From Apoderus coryli (lineage: Eukaryota; Arthropoda; Insecta; Coleoptera; Attelabidae): a stretch of 64,000 bases of DNA. The DNA lies in contig OU452206.1 of the NCBI GenBank assembly GCA_911728435.2, positions 7,408,297 through 7,472,296 of the forward strand. The letters are read 5' to 3'. The position numbers were made by a program, and so were the translations under genes. Below, piece after piece: positions 35,262 through 47,876 of this stretch. Within the stretch, counting starts at the first letter, position 1. Each line of letters opens with the position of its first letter. The notes under the pieces were generated by a model that was not told the DNA's origin, ran no database searches, and was given only the letters and a program-made list of their open reading frames with translations.

Positions 35262-35930
35262 ATGAGGTGTATAGTGTTGTGGTATAAAAATGAAGGTCTC
35301 ATTCCTGGTATTAAATATTTTCAGTAAGTTATTGTTTCGGGTTTCTAACAGTCTCAGTTTGAGTCAATATGATACCATTGACATGATACTCATTTTTAGC
35401 TTGACAAAAAAAAGACATGATGTTTGGATGCGGGCATTGGGATCCTAGTACAGAAAATGTATGTGATGGGAATGTCATATGCAGTAAGCATTTCGCTGCA
35501 GAAGATATCATTTGTAGAGAAGACGGCAAGAGGATCACCCTCGTACCCGATGCAGTTCCCAAACTTTTGTTGAAAAGAAGAAATTATGTAAATGAGAGTG
35601 GAAGTTAAATTCTTAATCGTTTGATATCAAGACACTGTTTACTTAAAAGCAGTCTGTCAAAAATGCATGATATGTATGTCAAGAATATATTTCCTACGTT
35701 GTGTAGGTATACAAAGTTCGTTTGAATTCTGTTGTTAAACTGGAATATACTTAATTATAGAATCCTCCATGAAATTGCTGAGAATAAAAGTTCTACCAAC
35801 CATGTTTTGTCACAAAATACTATTGCGAGTAGTACGGATGATATGGAAGTGGTTTACATGGACACGGAAAATATTTGTGAAGTCACTGTTTCTTGCACCC
35901 CTTCTTTGAAGGCTGTAGAGAGGTAAGACG
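35262..35930 (+). pseudogene. THAP-domain gene remnant
   Basis: ATG at 35262 opens MRCIVLWYKNEGLIPGIKYF and ends at a GTAAGT donor (35323). After an acceptor (TTTTTAG at about 35399) the frame continues LTKKRHDVWMRALG and then hits TAG. A one-base shift recovers DPSTENVCDGNVICSKHF and LVPDAVPKLLLKRR. This is a THAP zinc-finger layout (C..C, W, C-x2-H, closing P-V-P like motif), but the second Cys is replaced by Tyr and the frame is broken. A possible further exon, 35760-35923 (MEVVYMDTENICEVTVSC), ends at GTAAGACG. THAP genes often derive from P-element-type transposases. Confidence 0.6.
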
Positions 35931-36029
35931 CCTAAGGTGGTTGTATAAACAAACAAATATTATATAATAATAAAATAAATAATTAGAATGCTCAAGTCCT
36001 TAAGCTATTTTCCAGTATTATAATTTTTA

Positions 36030-36100
36030 CTTATTTCTCGTTTCTGCTTAGATTTATTATTATTGGGTTGTACCTGTTAGACAATAAAGTATTTAGATAT
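36030..36100 (+). repeat. Non-LTR 3'-end scrap
   Basis: TACCTGTTAGACAATAAAG matches the terminal sequence of the elements ending at 27925 and 50455, so this is an isolated 3' end of the same family. Confidence 0.55.
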
Positions 36101-36552
36101 TTAATGTAATTTTTTATTTCTTAAATTCCTTTATTCCATTTTTTTATTTGAATGTTACCAAATGGTAAAATTTAATTTTAAATATACCTATAACAGTAAT
36201 ATTACATTTAATCAAAGCCGGTCCTGTTGAAAAATAAGTTACTAGTGATCATGCGCATTATGGACAGCTCTACACTTTTGGTTACATTTTTGTACTACGG
36301 GATCATCATTCTAGAGTATATATATATATAATATAAGATTTCTTGGTTGTTACCTAATCTGGCTGAATAACCTAGAAGTTAAGGCCATATAATGGAAGAA
36401 GAAGATATTTCCCTAACATAACCTGTCTTTTTCATATTTTTTATTGTTGTCTATCGTTTTGTCTTTGAAGTTTCAAATAGTATTTTTTCAGTACATAAAC
36501 ATTATTCTATGGTATTTTTATTTGAATAGTCATAGCAGGCAATACCTAAGTA

Positions 36553-39500
36553 ATGAGTTCCGATGAAGCAAAAGGTGTACCTGACTGTGAAAATAACACA
36601 TTAAATGCTGTACAAAGTATTGCACCTAACGAAAGCCTGTCCTGGTCTGACTTGGTATGTAGTATATAATTATATAAATATAGTTTAAACATCTGTAATA
36701 TATATTATATGAGTTTAAAGTTTAGTTTTAGCATTGTCTTTATAAAGACAATGGTTTTACTGAAGATTAGGTACTAATAATATCTGTACATTATTTTATA
36801 TAGGGACTCGTTGATGTATTATGCAAAACATGTAAAAAACTGGGATGGGAAAAACCATCGAAAATACAAGAACAATCTATACCAATAGCTCTACAAGGTA
36901 AAGATATTATAGGATTAGCGGAAACAGGGTCAGGCAAAACCGCCGCTTTTGCGTTGCCGATAATACAAGCGTTGCTACAAAATCCACAACGACATTTTGC
37001 CTTGATTTTAGCACCAACGAGAGAGTTAGCCGTCCAAATATCCGAACAATTTGAGGCATTAGGTAAGTACGACATATTGTCAATGGGTAAAGAAAACTTG
37101 TGTATTATACTTAAGTGTTTTAAGGATCTGGATTGCATGTTTGAACATTATATGTGTGTAGTAAAGTTAATTGTAACAAATAAATACTACAAATCTAGTT
37201 CAACTGACATAATAAGTGAAATAAAATAAAAGCACTGTTTTGATAAGAATAAAAAACAGATTAAATGAAAATGTAATGGTGAAATTAGATTTATCAATGG
37301 CAGCCAGCAAAAATTATAAAAAAAAATAAGTTTCTTCATTGATCTTATTTAGTTCAACTGATTAGGTAAATACAAATGTAAAATTTATCTTAGAATTAGA
37401 CAATAAAAAATGGCAAGCCCGATTTTACTTTGTCTATGTATTTAAAACCTACAGATGAACGAGAAATCAGCGAGCTCGCTTACTTAATAAAGAAGAAGCA
37501 TAGCAGTGGTTAGATGAGATTCCTACGCTTATCGTAAAGTCACCGATTATAAATTTAAAAGATGTACTATGTTACTTAGTAAATAATTCTTTGAAATACG
37601 AAATCTTCCCAGCAAAACAAAAAATAGCCCTTATAAAACCGTTATTTAAAAACGGAGACTCACAAACCATTACAACACATTAAAGCCGAAGGATAACTTA
37701 AGAAAACGAAATCTACCAAAAGTTGTGTGAAATGTAGTGATTAATTGATCCAGACTCAGATACAACACTAAACATAGATGTTCTGAAATATTAATAACTC
37801 ATAATGTTCTCTGATAATTTAATAGTATTGACTCCAATCAAATTTTTTTTACTGTTACAATAATATTTTCTATTCATGTAATTGTTCAATTGATTTCGTT
37901 ACATAGGTTGTTTCGCGATTGCGCCATATGATATCCATGTTTAAATTGTATCTTTAAGGTTCCAATATTGGTGTAAAATGTGCAGTACTTGTTGGTGGAA
38001 TGGATATGGTATCACAAGCTTCGGTTTTGTCCAAGAAGCCCCATATAATCATTGCTACACCAGGCCGGTTGTTAGATCATTTAGAGAATACCAAGGGATT
38101 CAGTTTAAGGTACAGTTTATCTGTACTTTTTATGTAGAAATTATTTTGAGGTCTTGAAACATTTTAGGGCCTTACAGTTTCTAGTTATGGATGAAGCTGA
38201 CAGAATACTTAACATGGATTTCGCAGTAGAAGTGGATAAAATTTTGAAAATAATACCTCGAGAAAGAACAACTTTTCTATTTTCAGCTACAATGACGAAA
38301 AAAGTTAATAAATTACAAAGGGCACATTTACGCGATCCCGTTAAAGTTGAGGTGTCGACAAAATATCAAACAGTTGACAACCTACTGCAATATTACCTAT
38401 TTTTTCCAGCAAAATTTAAAGTAAGTTGATAATAATATAATACTACAGACATTCTTTTACGGCAACGGAAACTTTTTTCTAATACCTATCGCCAGTGGCG
38501 AAGCATCCATGTAACCACTGTTACCATTGGTAACAGTTAAAAATCTTGAAAATAAATATTTTATGACTACTAACTGTAAAATAATTTTATTTATTTTGAA
38601 GAAAAAAAGGCGATCATTGAAAATGAAGACCAACATTTGAAATAATTTAAAAAAGGAATCAATAAAAGTAGTTCGATATTTTTTATTTTATTCCACAAGC
38701 CTGGATAGTCTTAGCAATTTTTACTTAAAAAAATCATTTAAAAAAAATGTTTAAATAAAATAAGCAAAAAATTTTATTTGGGAGGTTCAAAATAAACTTT
38801 TTTTTTTTAAATATAAGATTTTTCACATCTGGTTTTGGTAACACTTTAGAAAAAGTCATGCGTCGCCACTGCCTATCGCAAATCGATAGAGATTTTTTAA
38901 TTTCTGAATGGAACATCATTACTTTATTGTTATATTCTTATACTAATAACATTTCCATGTTAGTATCCATAATTTAGTTTTAAATCTCTCTAACAGTGTT
39001 AGCGAATAGCACGTCGAGATTTAAGAGGGTTTTGGTGAAATGGTAAAAAAAAATTAGGTTTTTAGCCAGAAAGGGGTATTCAAAATTATAGCCCTAATCT
39101 CATACAGGATTTATATTTTTTGATACCTAAGAGAAGCTCCAATCATCAAATCAGAGGTCTCACCAGTGCCTTTCAATTTTACTTTACTGATCGATTACAC
39201 TAAATATACCGGGTCGGGCAGTACATTCGCCTCGGTCTCTCATTGCCTAACAAAATTGAAATTTCAAATTTTGTTTGCGTGGGTGTAGGTAGGTCTACCA
39301 GGAGCATTTAACAAAAATGTTTTTAAATATACCGAGTGTCTCAGAAAAGTGTGGCATACCGTAGTTATATTTTTTTAAATGGAACACCTAGTATGATCCA
39401 TATACCTATACTACCCGTTTGTCCAATTTTTGCGTTTTTTGCAAAAATAGGGTCATTTTGAAAAACATTCTGTGCGTTGATTTTTTTTAGCTAAACCGTT

Positions 39501-42500
39501 TAAAATTTTAAAATGGCGAGTTAATAGGACATACATTAGGTCGGTGTATAGCCGAAATGGAAATATTGTACAGGGGGTCACCATTTTTTATTGTTCTTAT
39601 CAATCATATTTATTTAAATAGCTTCCTTATTTTAAATAGCACAATTAATGTCACCGTTTCCCAAGAAAAAATATTTTAACTTATTTGTTTATTTTCATTT
39701 TGACCCGCAGAACTCAGATTGTAATTCTCATAAACCAAACCAATACTTTCTGGATCACAGTAACTATGGGCATCGTCAGTCATTTCTCGCGGCAATCCGC
39801 TTATATTCGACTTATTACGTATTGTTACTAAAGAGAGTTTGCTCAGGCTTTGCTTCGTCGAGACTGCACGAGGATTTAACTATAGTATAGACTGAATCTC
39901 AAGTATTGAGTTTTGCTTAGCTAAGATCGCCTCAAGTTTGAGATTGAGATCAGACTGTAAGTAAGGGCATAAGTCACTTACATAATGCAACCCCCTTTTT
40001 CTGTAGACTACTGATGATAAGGCTAGATAGCTTCGAAACATGTTTGGTTATCAAGTAAAATACTCAACGAGTAGTTTATTAAAATAAATTTTTTCGTGGA
40101 GTTCTACTTTTATTTCTCACTTCAATACATTCACTCAACTCCAGCATGGACGACTATTTCTTTAAAATATCAGTATATTGTTTACATATACAGGATAATA
40201 ATAATAATAATAGCTTTATTACTCAACAGAACAAGTTCCATTTACAGAGTAATGCATACAAAAACCAACTATAACTAAAGCTTAACTATATTAAATAACA
40301 GTCGGTACATCAATAAACAACGAAAATCAACCAAAGTACACAAGTATTAATGAACATCAAGTTCCTCTAGTATTGATTCCGCGGAAGACAATATTTCATT
40401 CAGATAATCAAAAAATATATCACACTGATCATTAACCAAATTAAATTGCCGGCACATAGTATAAATGGGAGATTTTAATATAACATTTGTTCTGGCTCGC
40501 TCATTATAAAATGCAATAGAACTTCTAGCATTGATACGCGGAACCAACAGAGATACCTTTTCCAGTAGCTCAGGGCACACTACATCACTATTGAATATCT
40601 TATATAGGAAGCTTATACTAAACAAATTTCTCCTTAAACTTAAACTTTGAAATTGAAATCGGTCAATAAGATATTTGTAAGGTATTCCGCGATCCGGGTA
40701 AGTTCCATAAATCTTAAAGCACAAACATTTTAAAAATTTACGCTGAACTTTCTCAATCATTTGAATATCACAGTCATAGCAGGGGTACCAGACCAAAGAG
40801 CAATACTCAAGCTTGGATCTTACATATGCAAAATATAGAGTATTCAAAGTAACGACACTCTCGAAATATTTGCTGTTTCTAACAATAAAGCCATAAGCTT
40901 TGGTCGCACCAGCCACCATATCTGTAATATGTTCCTTGAAAGTGAAATGCATATCAAAAGTAACTCCAAGATCTTTAATAGACTCCTTTCGATTAAGAAT
41001 TACTCCATTTACATTATAATAAAAGATGGTCGGGGACGTTTTACGGGTATAAGAAACAACAACAACAAGAGGATGTCCGGAAATGACGTATACAACGGAA
41101 TAGCACAAATTCCTTGGCCGAAAATATGATGATTTAGGTCAACTTATCTATATACAAAATTGCATGATTTGGGCGCTAGAAGGCTTTAAAAGTGAATATT
41201 TTTTTTACGTTTTTTCAAATAAATCGAAAAATATTTTTGTTGGTAGAAATTCGATCCTCGCTCAAGTTTTTGTTTGAAAGTAAAGTCCAAATTTGATTTC
41301 CGTTAAATTAAATTTTGTGGCATAAATATACACAGCTGCTGACTAAAAGACTTGGTCAAGGCCAATTAATAAAAAAAACACTCGTAATAAGTTTAACAAT
41401 TATTATGATTTAGCAAACAAAACTCACAAAATTGTGTGTTAAAAAGAATTTGTTTTAAATTTCAGACTATGTATCTGGTACACGTTCTTAATGAATTAAC
41501 TGGTAATAGTTTGATGATATTCTGTACAACATGTGACAACACAATGAAGACAGCGTTAATATTGCGAAAGTTAGGTTTCACTGCTATACCTCTACATGGG
41601 AAAATGACACAAAACAAACGACTGGAAGCACTAGCAAAGTTTAAAACGAAAAATCGGTCAATATTGATTTCCACTGACGTAGCGAGCAGGTACATTTGGA
41701 ACATGATGATTTATTTCGTCATTACTTCTGTATTCTTGTTCTATAAACAATAGGACTATCAGTAGTAGTTAATTAAGTATTAATAAAATTTTGTTTTAAT
41801 GTGTTTCAGAGGTCTTGACATTCCACATGTGGATATTGTAATTAATTTCGACATACCAGCACATAGTAAAGATTACATTCACCGAGTTGGCAGAACAGCT
41901 AGAGCAGGTCGGTCGGGCAAAGCGATTACATTTGTAACACAGGTAAGAGTTTGATTTTACAAGCCCGTGAGGCTGAAGTGAAGCAAAAAAATCACAGCCA
42001 TACAGTCTTATAACAAGTGCTATTTTAAACAAGTGTATTTATTTTCACTGTTATCGAAAATCGGTTGCCTCTGCAAAGCAAATAGCTTTGTTTGGGTCGT
42101 TCGCTGTAAAGCTTTCGTCCACCAAGCACGCCATTACTATTTTTAGGTTTCATCCTACAGGACTTTCGACAGATTTGTCGAGATGCCCGTACGGACAGAT
42201 TTCTCCTTTGTAGAATCTTTTCCAAATGAGCGTTGCAGTTAAGCATTTTATCCAGTACTAACCCTAGATATATTGGTTCCGTCTCATATTTTCTCCGTCA
42301 AAATAAAGTGTAATTAAATCGTCCAACCTGCTTGCGAGTGCAAGATACAATTATGGTTTTACGCACTTCAGAAATCTGGCATCATCCCTGAATAACATTC
42401 AGAGTATCACGAGTTCTACCAGGAGCATTTATTTCAGAAACTCTCCCCCTCTAATTCGAGTCCTACCAACATGTTGTCCACTAGGAGTGACCACAGATGT

Positions 42501-45500
42501 GGGAAACGACTGGGCAGTCCCTGAAGGCCCTATATCTAACAGTTCCACGCTGCAGAGAGTGTTTATTATGTTTTAAGCATGGAACCAGTCCATTTATAGT
42601 CGGTTACCGTGCTTTGCAGGATTGAAATATAATAGGGGATATTAGCTTCCATGAAGGTTGTTTAGCTCTTAAATCTCATACTATTAATATATTTTTATAT
42701 ATTATGTAAACCTCGGCAAGATAATATAGATAGTTCAATGACTTCTGTAATCCAGTCGCGTGGACATTTTTCTTTTTCGACTGGATATGTATGTGTGGAC
42801 TCTTAAAAAATCACGAGTAAACTTTGTTTCGTAAAAACAAACTCATACGCCACAAACTAACACAAGTACAACTCACTAGACCACACCTGACGCGTCTAGA
42901 GGTCGAGAAACAAAGGCAGATATATATTCTTTGCCGAGAGAAAAATGACGGTCATATCGTTGTCGGCTTGAGTACAATATAATGACAGTTAACGTGGTTA
43001 TGATGATCACACGAGCGCATTTGGTAATGGGGGCAGCGAGTTATTGTTGTTTTGTTAGTTACAATTGTACAATTTAATATTGTCTTATTATTCTCCAGAA
43101 ATTTTAAAATTAAATTTTACAACAATGCAGGCTTTTCGGGGTTTGTGGTCATTGAACTAACTATCCATACTTTCTTGCCGAGGTATAGATTAGTATTTTT
43201 AACAAAAATATGGGAGAAAGAACGAATTCATTGTATTGAAAACAAATATCTATGCCTTTTTTATTTCCAGTATGATGTGGAATCTTATCAACGAATAGAA
43301 CAACTTATTGGTAAAAAACTTCCATTATATAAAACAAACGAAGATGCTGTAATGACATTGCAAGACAGGGTGACCGATGCACGAAGATTAGGTAAACATA
43401 ATAATAATAATAATATCTTTATGAGTAAAAACAATACACTTAACAAGCATTTAACACAATCTATAAATAAATAAGTACAGTCCCATAAATATAATATGAA
43501 CAGGTACCAAAAATCCAAGGTAAAAGTAACATAAATAAGACAGCTAAAATTACACAAAGGAAATTACAAGACAGAAAAATTATTGAACCACAGCAGCAAA
43601 CTCGTGCAAATTAGAGAATGCGTTGTTTGTCAAGAAGAATTTTAACTTTTTTTAAATATAGTCTCTGATTGACAGCTGTTTATGTTGGTGATTTCTTGAG
43701 GAATTCATGCCCCGGACGAGGAAAATGCAAAAATTTATATACGTATTAATTTTTGTTTAGTCAAAGTACGTGTTTAGTAAAAAGAACTATGTATAGACTG
43801 CCTTTTGTAAGTTAAATCAGACATTTACTATTAAATGGCTTAAGTATATGATGTAATACAATCATAAAATAACTACCTATAGGAATTTAACTCTTGACGC
43901 TTTTGTGTGTGTCGTGTTCCATAAATGTATCGTACTCTGTATTTTTTGTTTAAAGTTTTAAAACTCATCGTTTGTTAAAATACCTAGATGCCAAATCATG
44001 TGAACAGCAAGCGTTCGCAGGCCCTGGGATGAAACTCTAAAAAACTCTCTCAACCTTTAATAATATAAAATACTTTGCTGTTAAATTCTGTTTTAATAAA
44101 ATACTATTCAGGGCTTATATAATTGTAGTTTTATGAGCATTTTTTCTATGTTTTTAGAGTTTGAATTTTTAAATAATGCTAATATGTTTTTAAGGTAAAA
44201 GTTGGGTAGTAACCAAAGACCTTAGTAACACAGGAGACAAAATACTTCATTGATAACGTGCTTTCAAACACGAGCCAACATTACTTGTAAACAAGTAATG
44301 TGTAAGAGAGAGAAAGACTTATCCTTGTCGCCTTCAAGTTGCTCATTGGCAACGTTGTAATCTCCGGTATGCGTTCTGCAGCCAGTGGCGTACTGATCGC
44401 TGACTGCTTTTGAACTATGTATACAATACATAATATATAATTAATAGCATACATTAAAAAGCCAACGTGCCGAGAATTTAACCGCTCTTCAACTTATTTT
44501 GAAACTGAAATTTAGTCGATATTTAATTGGAATGAGTTATTCAGTAAAATAATTTAAATATTAATATGTATAAGGTATTAGCTAAGAAAGTCTGTTAATC
44601 TTTCTTTGTAATAGGTATTTCTTGATATAGCTGAAAAACCTTCATTTCGTATACCGAAAAAACGATACTTAAATTAATATATTTATGTATAATTTGAAGA
44701 TAATCTAATTTTAAAATCATTTTATGCATTACAAATAGGAAGTCAGGAAATAAAAAAAGGCACATTATTCTCAATAGTTTATTTTTAGCTATATATATTA
44801 AATTAAACACAATGATAATAAATAATAATTATCTACTATGAACATACAAATTAATTATGTTTTTGCAGACTTTATGCAGTTTCTGTATCGCTTTTTAATA
44901 AGTATGAAGTCTATTTGATTGCGAATAATTCTTTCAGGGGTATGGGCGCTAGAGGTCCACGTATAGAGCCTTCTATTTGGAACTTTAAAAAAGGTGTTTG
45001 AGACAATGAAATCATGTTCCTGGCAGAACTGAACTAGTCGGTCTCCTCTATCGTTTGCTGTACCTAATCCGTATATACCGGTAATATCCTCTCGTGGTGT
45101 ACTTTCTACTTTGGAATTAAAATCGCCCATGATAAAAGTCACCTCTGATTTTTTCGCCAGCTTCACGGTATCTGTGCTTTGTTCCTGAAAACTATCAATA
45201 GATCTTTTAATGATTTTACGCGGATTTTAAGTCGTCTAACTTGATTTTGTAAGGTGTGTATTCTTTTCCTTTAGCACGTTATTTTATTTTTTAAAATTCC
45301 TATATTTTTTCTTCTCTTAGTAGGGGTTGAAAAGTCACTACTATCCATATCACCAGGATAACGCCTTTTCCTAAAAAATATCAAGCCCCTGGTAAATTAT
45401 ACTAAAAAAAGAGTTTTTTATGAACAAATATCAAAATTTCATAACGGTAAAATGTAAATTTAAATAATGTACCAAATATACCAACATTTAGCTTCAGCCC

Positions 45501-47343
45501 CTTTATATCACCCACTTCTGAAACATGTTGATGTAATACCTACCTCTTTTACTTCCAATTTTTGCACTAGCTACAGGGGCTTCAATTATATCAGAATGGG
45601 ATTATCCTGCTTCTGATGCAGTTTCTGTCACAGAACTGGTTGAACCCTTGTTGGCTTCTAATGAAACTGGCTCTGGAGGTGCCAGGAATAGATTTAACAA
45701 TTATACTTTCAGACCTAAAATATGTATTAATTCAATATCTCAAAATATTAAAAAGCCTTTCTAAAGGATACCTTTTGATTAGGGACCCCATATTAGCGGT
45801 TGAAACAGTGGACTCCATAATAGTTTTTTTCTAAGAATAGCAGAGCAATCCTAAAAATGGATATAAATGCGGTTAATGCACATACCTACTTAGCTAGTTT
45901 AATTTCATCCAAAAAATAATAATAACAAAACTTAGTTAGGATATTCTTTCGGTATTGGAGGTGTTACAAAAACAGATGAGTCCACAGACCTAACATCTGT
46001 GGTTGAGTCAGAGCTCGAAGAATATAAATTATTATTATAATATAATAAATATAATTATAAATCTTTTTTACCTAGTGGATGCATCATCCAAAAATAAAAA
46101 ACCTTCACACCGTCGAGGATTTGCACCCTTTCTAACGAATCTTGCTCCCTTAGATTTCGTTGCCAGATCCGCTGGGAAAAAATGATCCGAGCATAACCAT
46201 GGATTTTTTGGCAAAAGTGGTCCTTTAGCAATGCCAACTAAAGAAAACCAGAGTTTTCGTTTTTCCAGTTCCTGAGGAAACCTAATTTAAAAAATACAAT
46301 ATAAGTACCTAATGTAAAAAGGCTATAATCAGCCTTATACTCCAGAGCTAGGGAGGTTATATCCTACGTAGATTTACCACTTACTTCTTCAATGCTGCTT
46401 TGAATTACTAAGCGGTTACATTGTTGGGAGTAAATGAACCAACATTATTTTCAGAAAGTATCTGTTTGCTTTTGTTATTAATAATTTAATAGAAATAAAA
46501 ATTCAAAATGTAACAAATTTATCATATCAAACAAACCCCGCCACTGTGTAAACTAACACCAAACACAAACAAATTTCCAAACATAACCACACTTACCTGT
46601 GAAAAGTTAAATCTGGAAATAAACTATCCATTTTTCCACAAACTACACAACCACGAACCATAGTTATTCAATAAATATTTAAAGTTTAAAAAAACACACA
46701 CAAGAATATCGCAAAACAAGAAAATACTTCAAAAAACGATGAAAAGCGCTAATGACATGAGTGTTTCTCAACGTCAACGTCGCAAATTATAATTTCATTC
46801 ATAACGCCGTGTTCTGTTGTACAAGAAGCGTAAAGTTGTAAACGATGTTGCCGTAGTGCGCTTTTATTTTACTATGAGAATAATTCCTAAAATAAAATAA
46901 TTATCCCGTTTTGTACAATTTAATCTTAAAATGAACTAATTTATAACCTAAGTATAGTAATAAAATTTTTTATTAACATCCTAGTTACAAATAATTATTT
47001 ACATCGTTCATTTTTTATTTGTAGTGACAAAAATTTAAAGATATTCCAAATACATTTGTAAGTCTGGCAATGCTTGTATTAGGATAAATAGAGGAAGGGA
47101 CGATGTTTGCTAACCCTGAAAACGTAAACAATGTGGTCTCCTGTGTTATTAAGGTCTTTGGTAGTAACTAATAGCTAATTTGAACTTGTTTTAACTATTT
47201 CAGTAAGGAAAGAGTTGGCAGATATGACAGGAAAGAAAAATGCATTGAAAAGACGTGTTAGCGATGATAATGATGACACAGAGAATGCTATTGGGGTTCG
47301 TAAACGGTTAAAAGGTGGTCAGAACAAGAAAAATAACAAATAA
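36553..47343 (+). CDS. DDX47: DEAD-box RNA helicase DDX47/Rrp3-like, copy 2
   Basis: Eight exons: 36553-36654, 36804-37062, 37959-38109, 38168-38420, 41466-41689, 41810-41942, 43271-43391 and 47204-47343. All splice borders are GT..AG and phases match copy 1, giving 460 residues plus stop. All helicase motifs are kept: [58 protein letters not shown] and [10 protein letters not shown]. At several positions where the copies differ, this one has the residue I recall as usual in the family (RAL in exon 4, KYQTV, GNS in exon 5, [23 protein letters not shown]), so it may be the more constrained paralogue. The last intron is enlarged by a P-like transposon and intron 4 by a non-LTR element. Function is as for copy 1: small-subunit rRNA processing in the nucleolus. 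Confidence 0.9.
36732..36753. repeat. 22-bp perfect palindrome, copy 2
   Basis: Same CATTGTCTTTA inverted pair as in copy 1, in intron 1, carried along by the duplication. Confidence 0.8.
38430..40190. other. DDX47 copy 2 intron 4, mostly repeats
   Basis: Partly matches copy 1 intron 4 (about 29230-29570 with about 39830-40190). Contains a decayed CAGGGTG-type unit (GAGTGTCTCAGAAAAGTG near 39335) and the ACCGGGTCGGGCAGTACATTCGC repeat near 39210. No gene is seen. Confidence 0.5.
40195..41112 (-). mobile_element. 5'-truncated Jockey/CR1-like non-LTR retrotransposon
   Basis: An open frame on the minus strand (40347-41108, about 250 codons) covers the end of ORF2: [66 protein letters not shown] and [15 protein letters not shown]. 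These are the thumb/connection blocks of Jockey-group reverse transcriptases. The catalytic part is missing. The 3' end is the (ATT)n at about 40200. It inserted in intron 4 of DDX47 copy 2 and is absent from copy 1. The long uninterrupted frame suggests a recent insertion. Confidence 0.8.
43396..43740 (-). mobile_element. Short 3' end of a non-LTR element
   Basis: It interrupts intron 7 of copy 2 right after GGTAAACATA; copy 1 has the uninterrupted sequence near 32893. (AAT)n at 43400 marks the 3' end on the minus strand. Only about 340 bp are present and the coding content is doubtful ([18 protein letters not shown] end). Confidence 0.6.
44855..45240 (-). pseudogene. RTE-type retrotransposon endonuclease fragment
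   Basis: The frame reads [13 protein letters not shown], then [40 protein letters not shown] and [14 protein letters not shown] and the W-x-S...(N/R)QID block are the catalytic core of the AP-type endonuclease of RTE elements (annotated in hosts as craniofacial development protein 2-like). Only the second half of the domain is present. There is no RT and no 3' tail, so it is a captured or decayed piece inside the P-like element. Confidence 0.7.
45932..46661 (-). CDS. THAP-only protein encoded by the P-like element
   Basis: Three minus-strand exons: 46597-46661, 46072-46281 and 45932-46013, with GT..AG borders and matching phases, giving 118 residues. It starts [18 protein letters not shown] and has F-H-R-F-P at the first junction, W33, then WLCSDHF. 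The zinc ligands C5, C8, C52 and H55 form the C2CH signature of THAP DNA-binding domains. After [13 protein letters not shown] the frame runs into a Ser/Thr-rich tail and stops. P transposases continue with a coiled coil, a GTP-binding part and an RNase H-like catalytic part; none of these is found in frame. It may be a truncated, repressor-like product or the 5' end of a decayed transposase: the sequence upstream of 45932 has further broken frames (about 45560-45720). Confidence 0.65.
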
Positions 47344-47514
47344 CTTCATTTATTTGTGTATGTTTATATAAAGTGCATATATAATAATAAATTATTTTAT
47401 TTTCTTACTATATTGACTGTGGGTTAACATACTTCATATTAGTCTATCTAGTGGATCTAGTACTGCTATGGATTATGAAATACCTTTTATTTAAATTTAT
47501 TTATTTATCCCACT

Positions 47515-47876
47515 TAATTCAGACACTGGGATTTGTCTTGAGGTCAACCTCGGGATTTCCTAGCGTTGACTGTCTGACATCGGTATATCAGGCATTAGTA
47601 AGAACTAAATTAGAGTATGCGTCGATGGTTTGGTCACCGATTTACCGTATTCACATTGACAGATTGGAGAGAGTGCAGCGCAAATCCCTAAAAAACATAT
47701 GTTTCCGAATAGACAGACGTTTCCCTGCGAGAGGATTTAACCATCGGTAGTTGCTGGATAGGTTCAACTTTGACTCCTTGGAGTTCCGGAGGACGGTCAA
47801 CTCACAAGTTTTTCTTTACAGGCTGATTAATTTTCATGTCGACTGCCTTCGCCTTCTCACGGATATTCACTTTAAT
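47515..47876 (+). pseudogene. Non-LTR retrotransposon, left part (split by an insertion)
   Basis: Blocks of the ORF2 end: GFVLRSTSGF, YQALVRTKLEYASMVWSPIY, RIHIDRLERVQRKSLKNICF and RFPARGF, then a stop and a shifted continuation. It is continued at 50132 after the 2.25-kb element. It belongs to the family whose 3' end reads TGTTAGACAATAAA. Confidence 0.75.

Larger units (their letters stand above)
44206..47168 (-). mobile_element. P-element-like transposon, 2.95 kb
   Basis: The body is 44214-47160. The ends are CAAAGACCTTA(G/A)TAACA and its complement, inverted repeats of about 25 bp with one mismatch. Both ends are flanked by the 8-bp direct repeat GTAGTAAC (44206-44213 and 47161-47168). 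An 8-bp duplication, ends starting with CA, a ~2.9-kb size and a THAP gene inside together fit the P superfamily. It lies in the last intron of DDX47 copy 2; copy 1 has the empty site (GGGTAATATG near 33395). It also holds an RTE endonuclease fragment and a dispersed repeat (44490-44640). Confidence 0.75.
36345..47440 (+). repeat. Segmental duplication, unit 2 (DDX47 copy 2)
   Basis: Aligns with 24680-33610 in exons and introns. Unit-specific insertions are at about 40195-41112, 43396-43740 and 44214-47160, each missing from unit 1. Confidence 0.85.
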
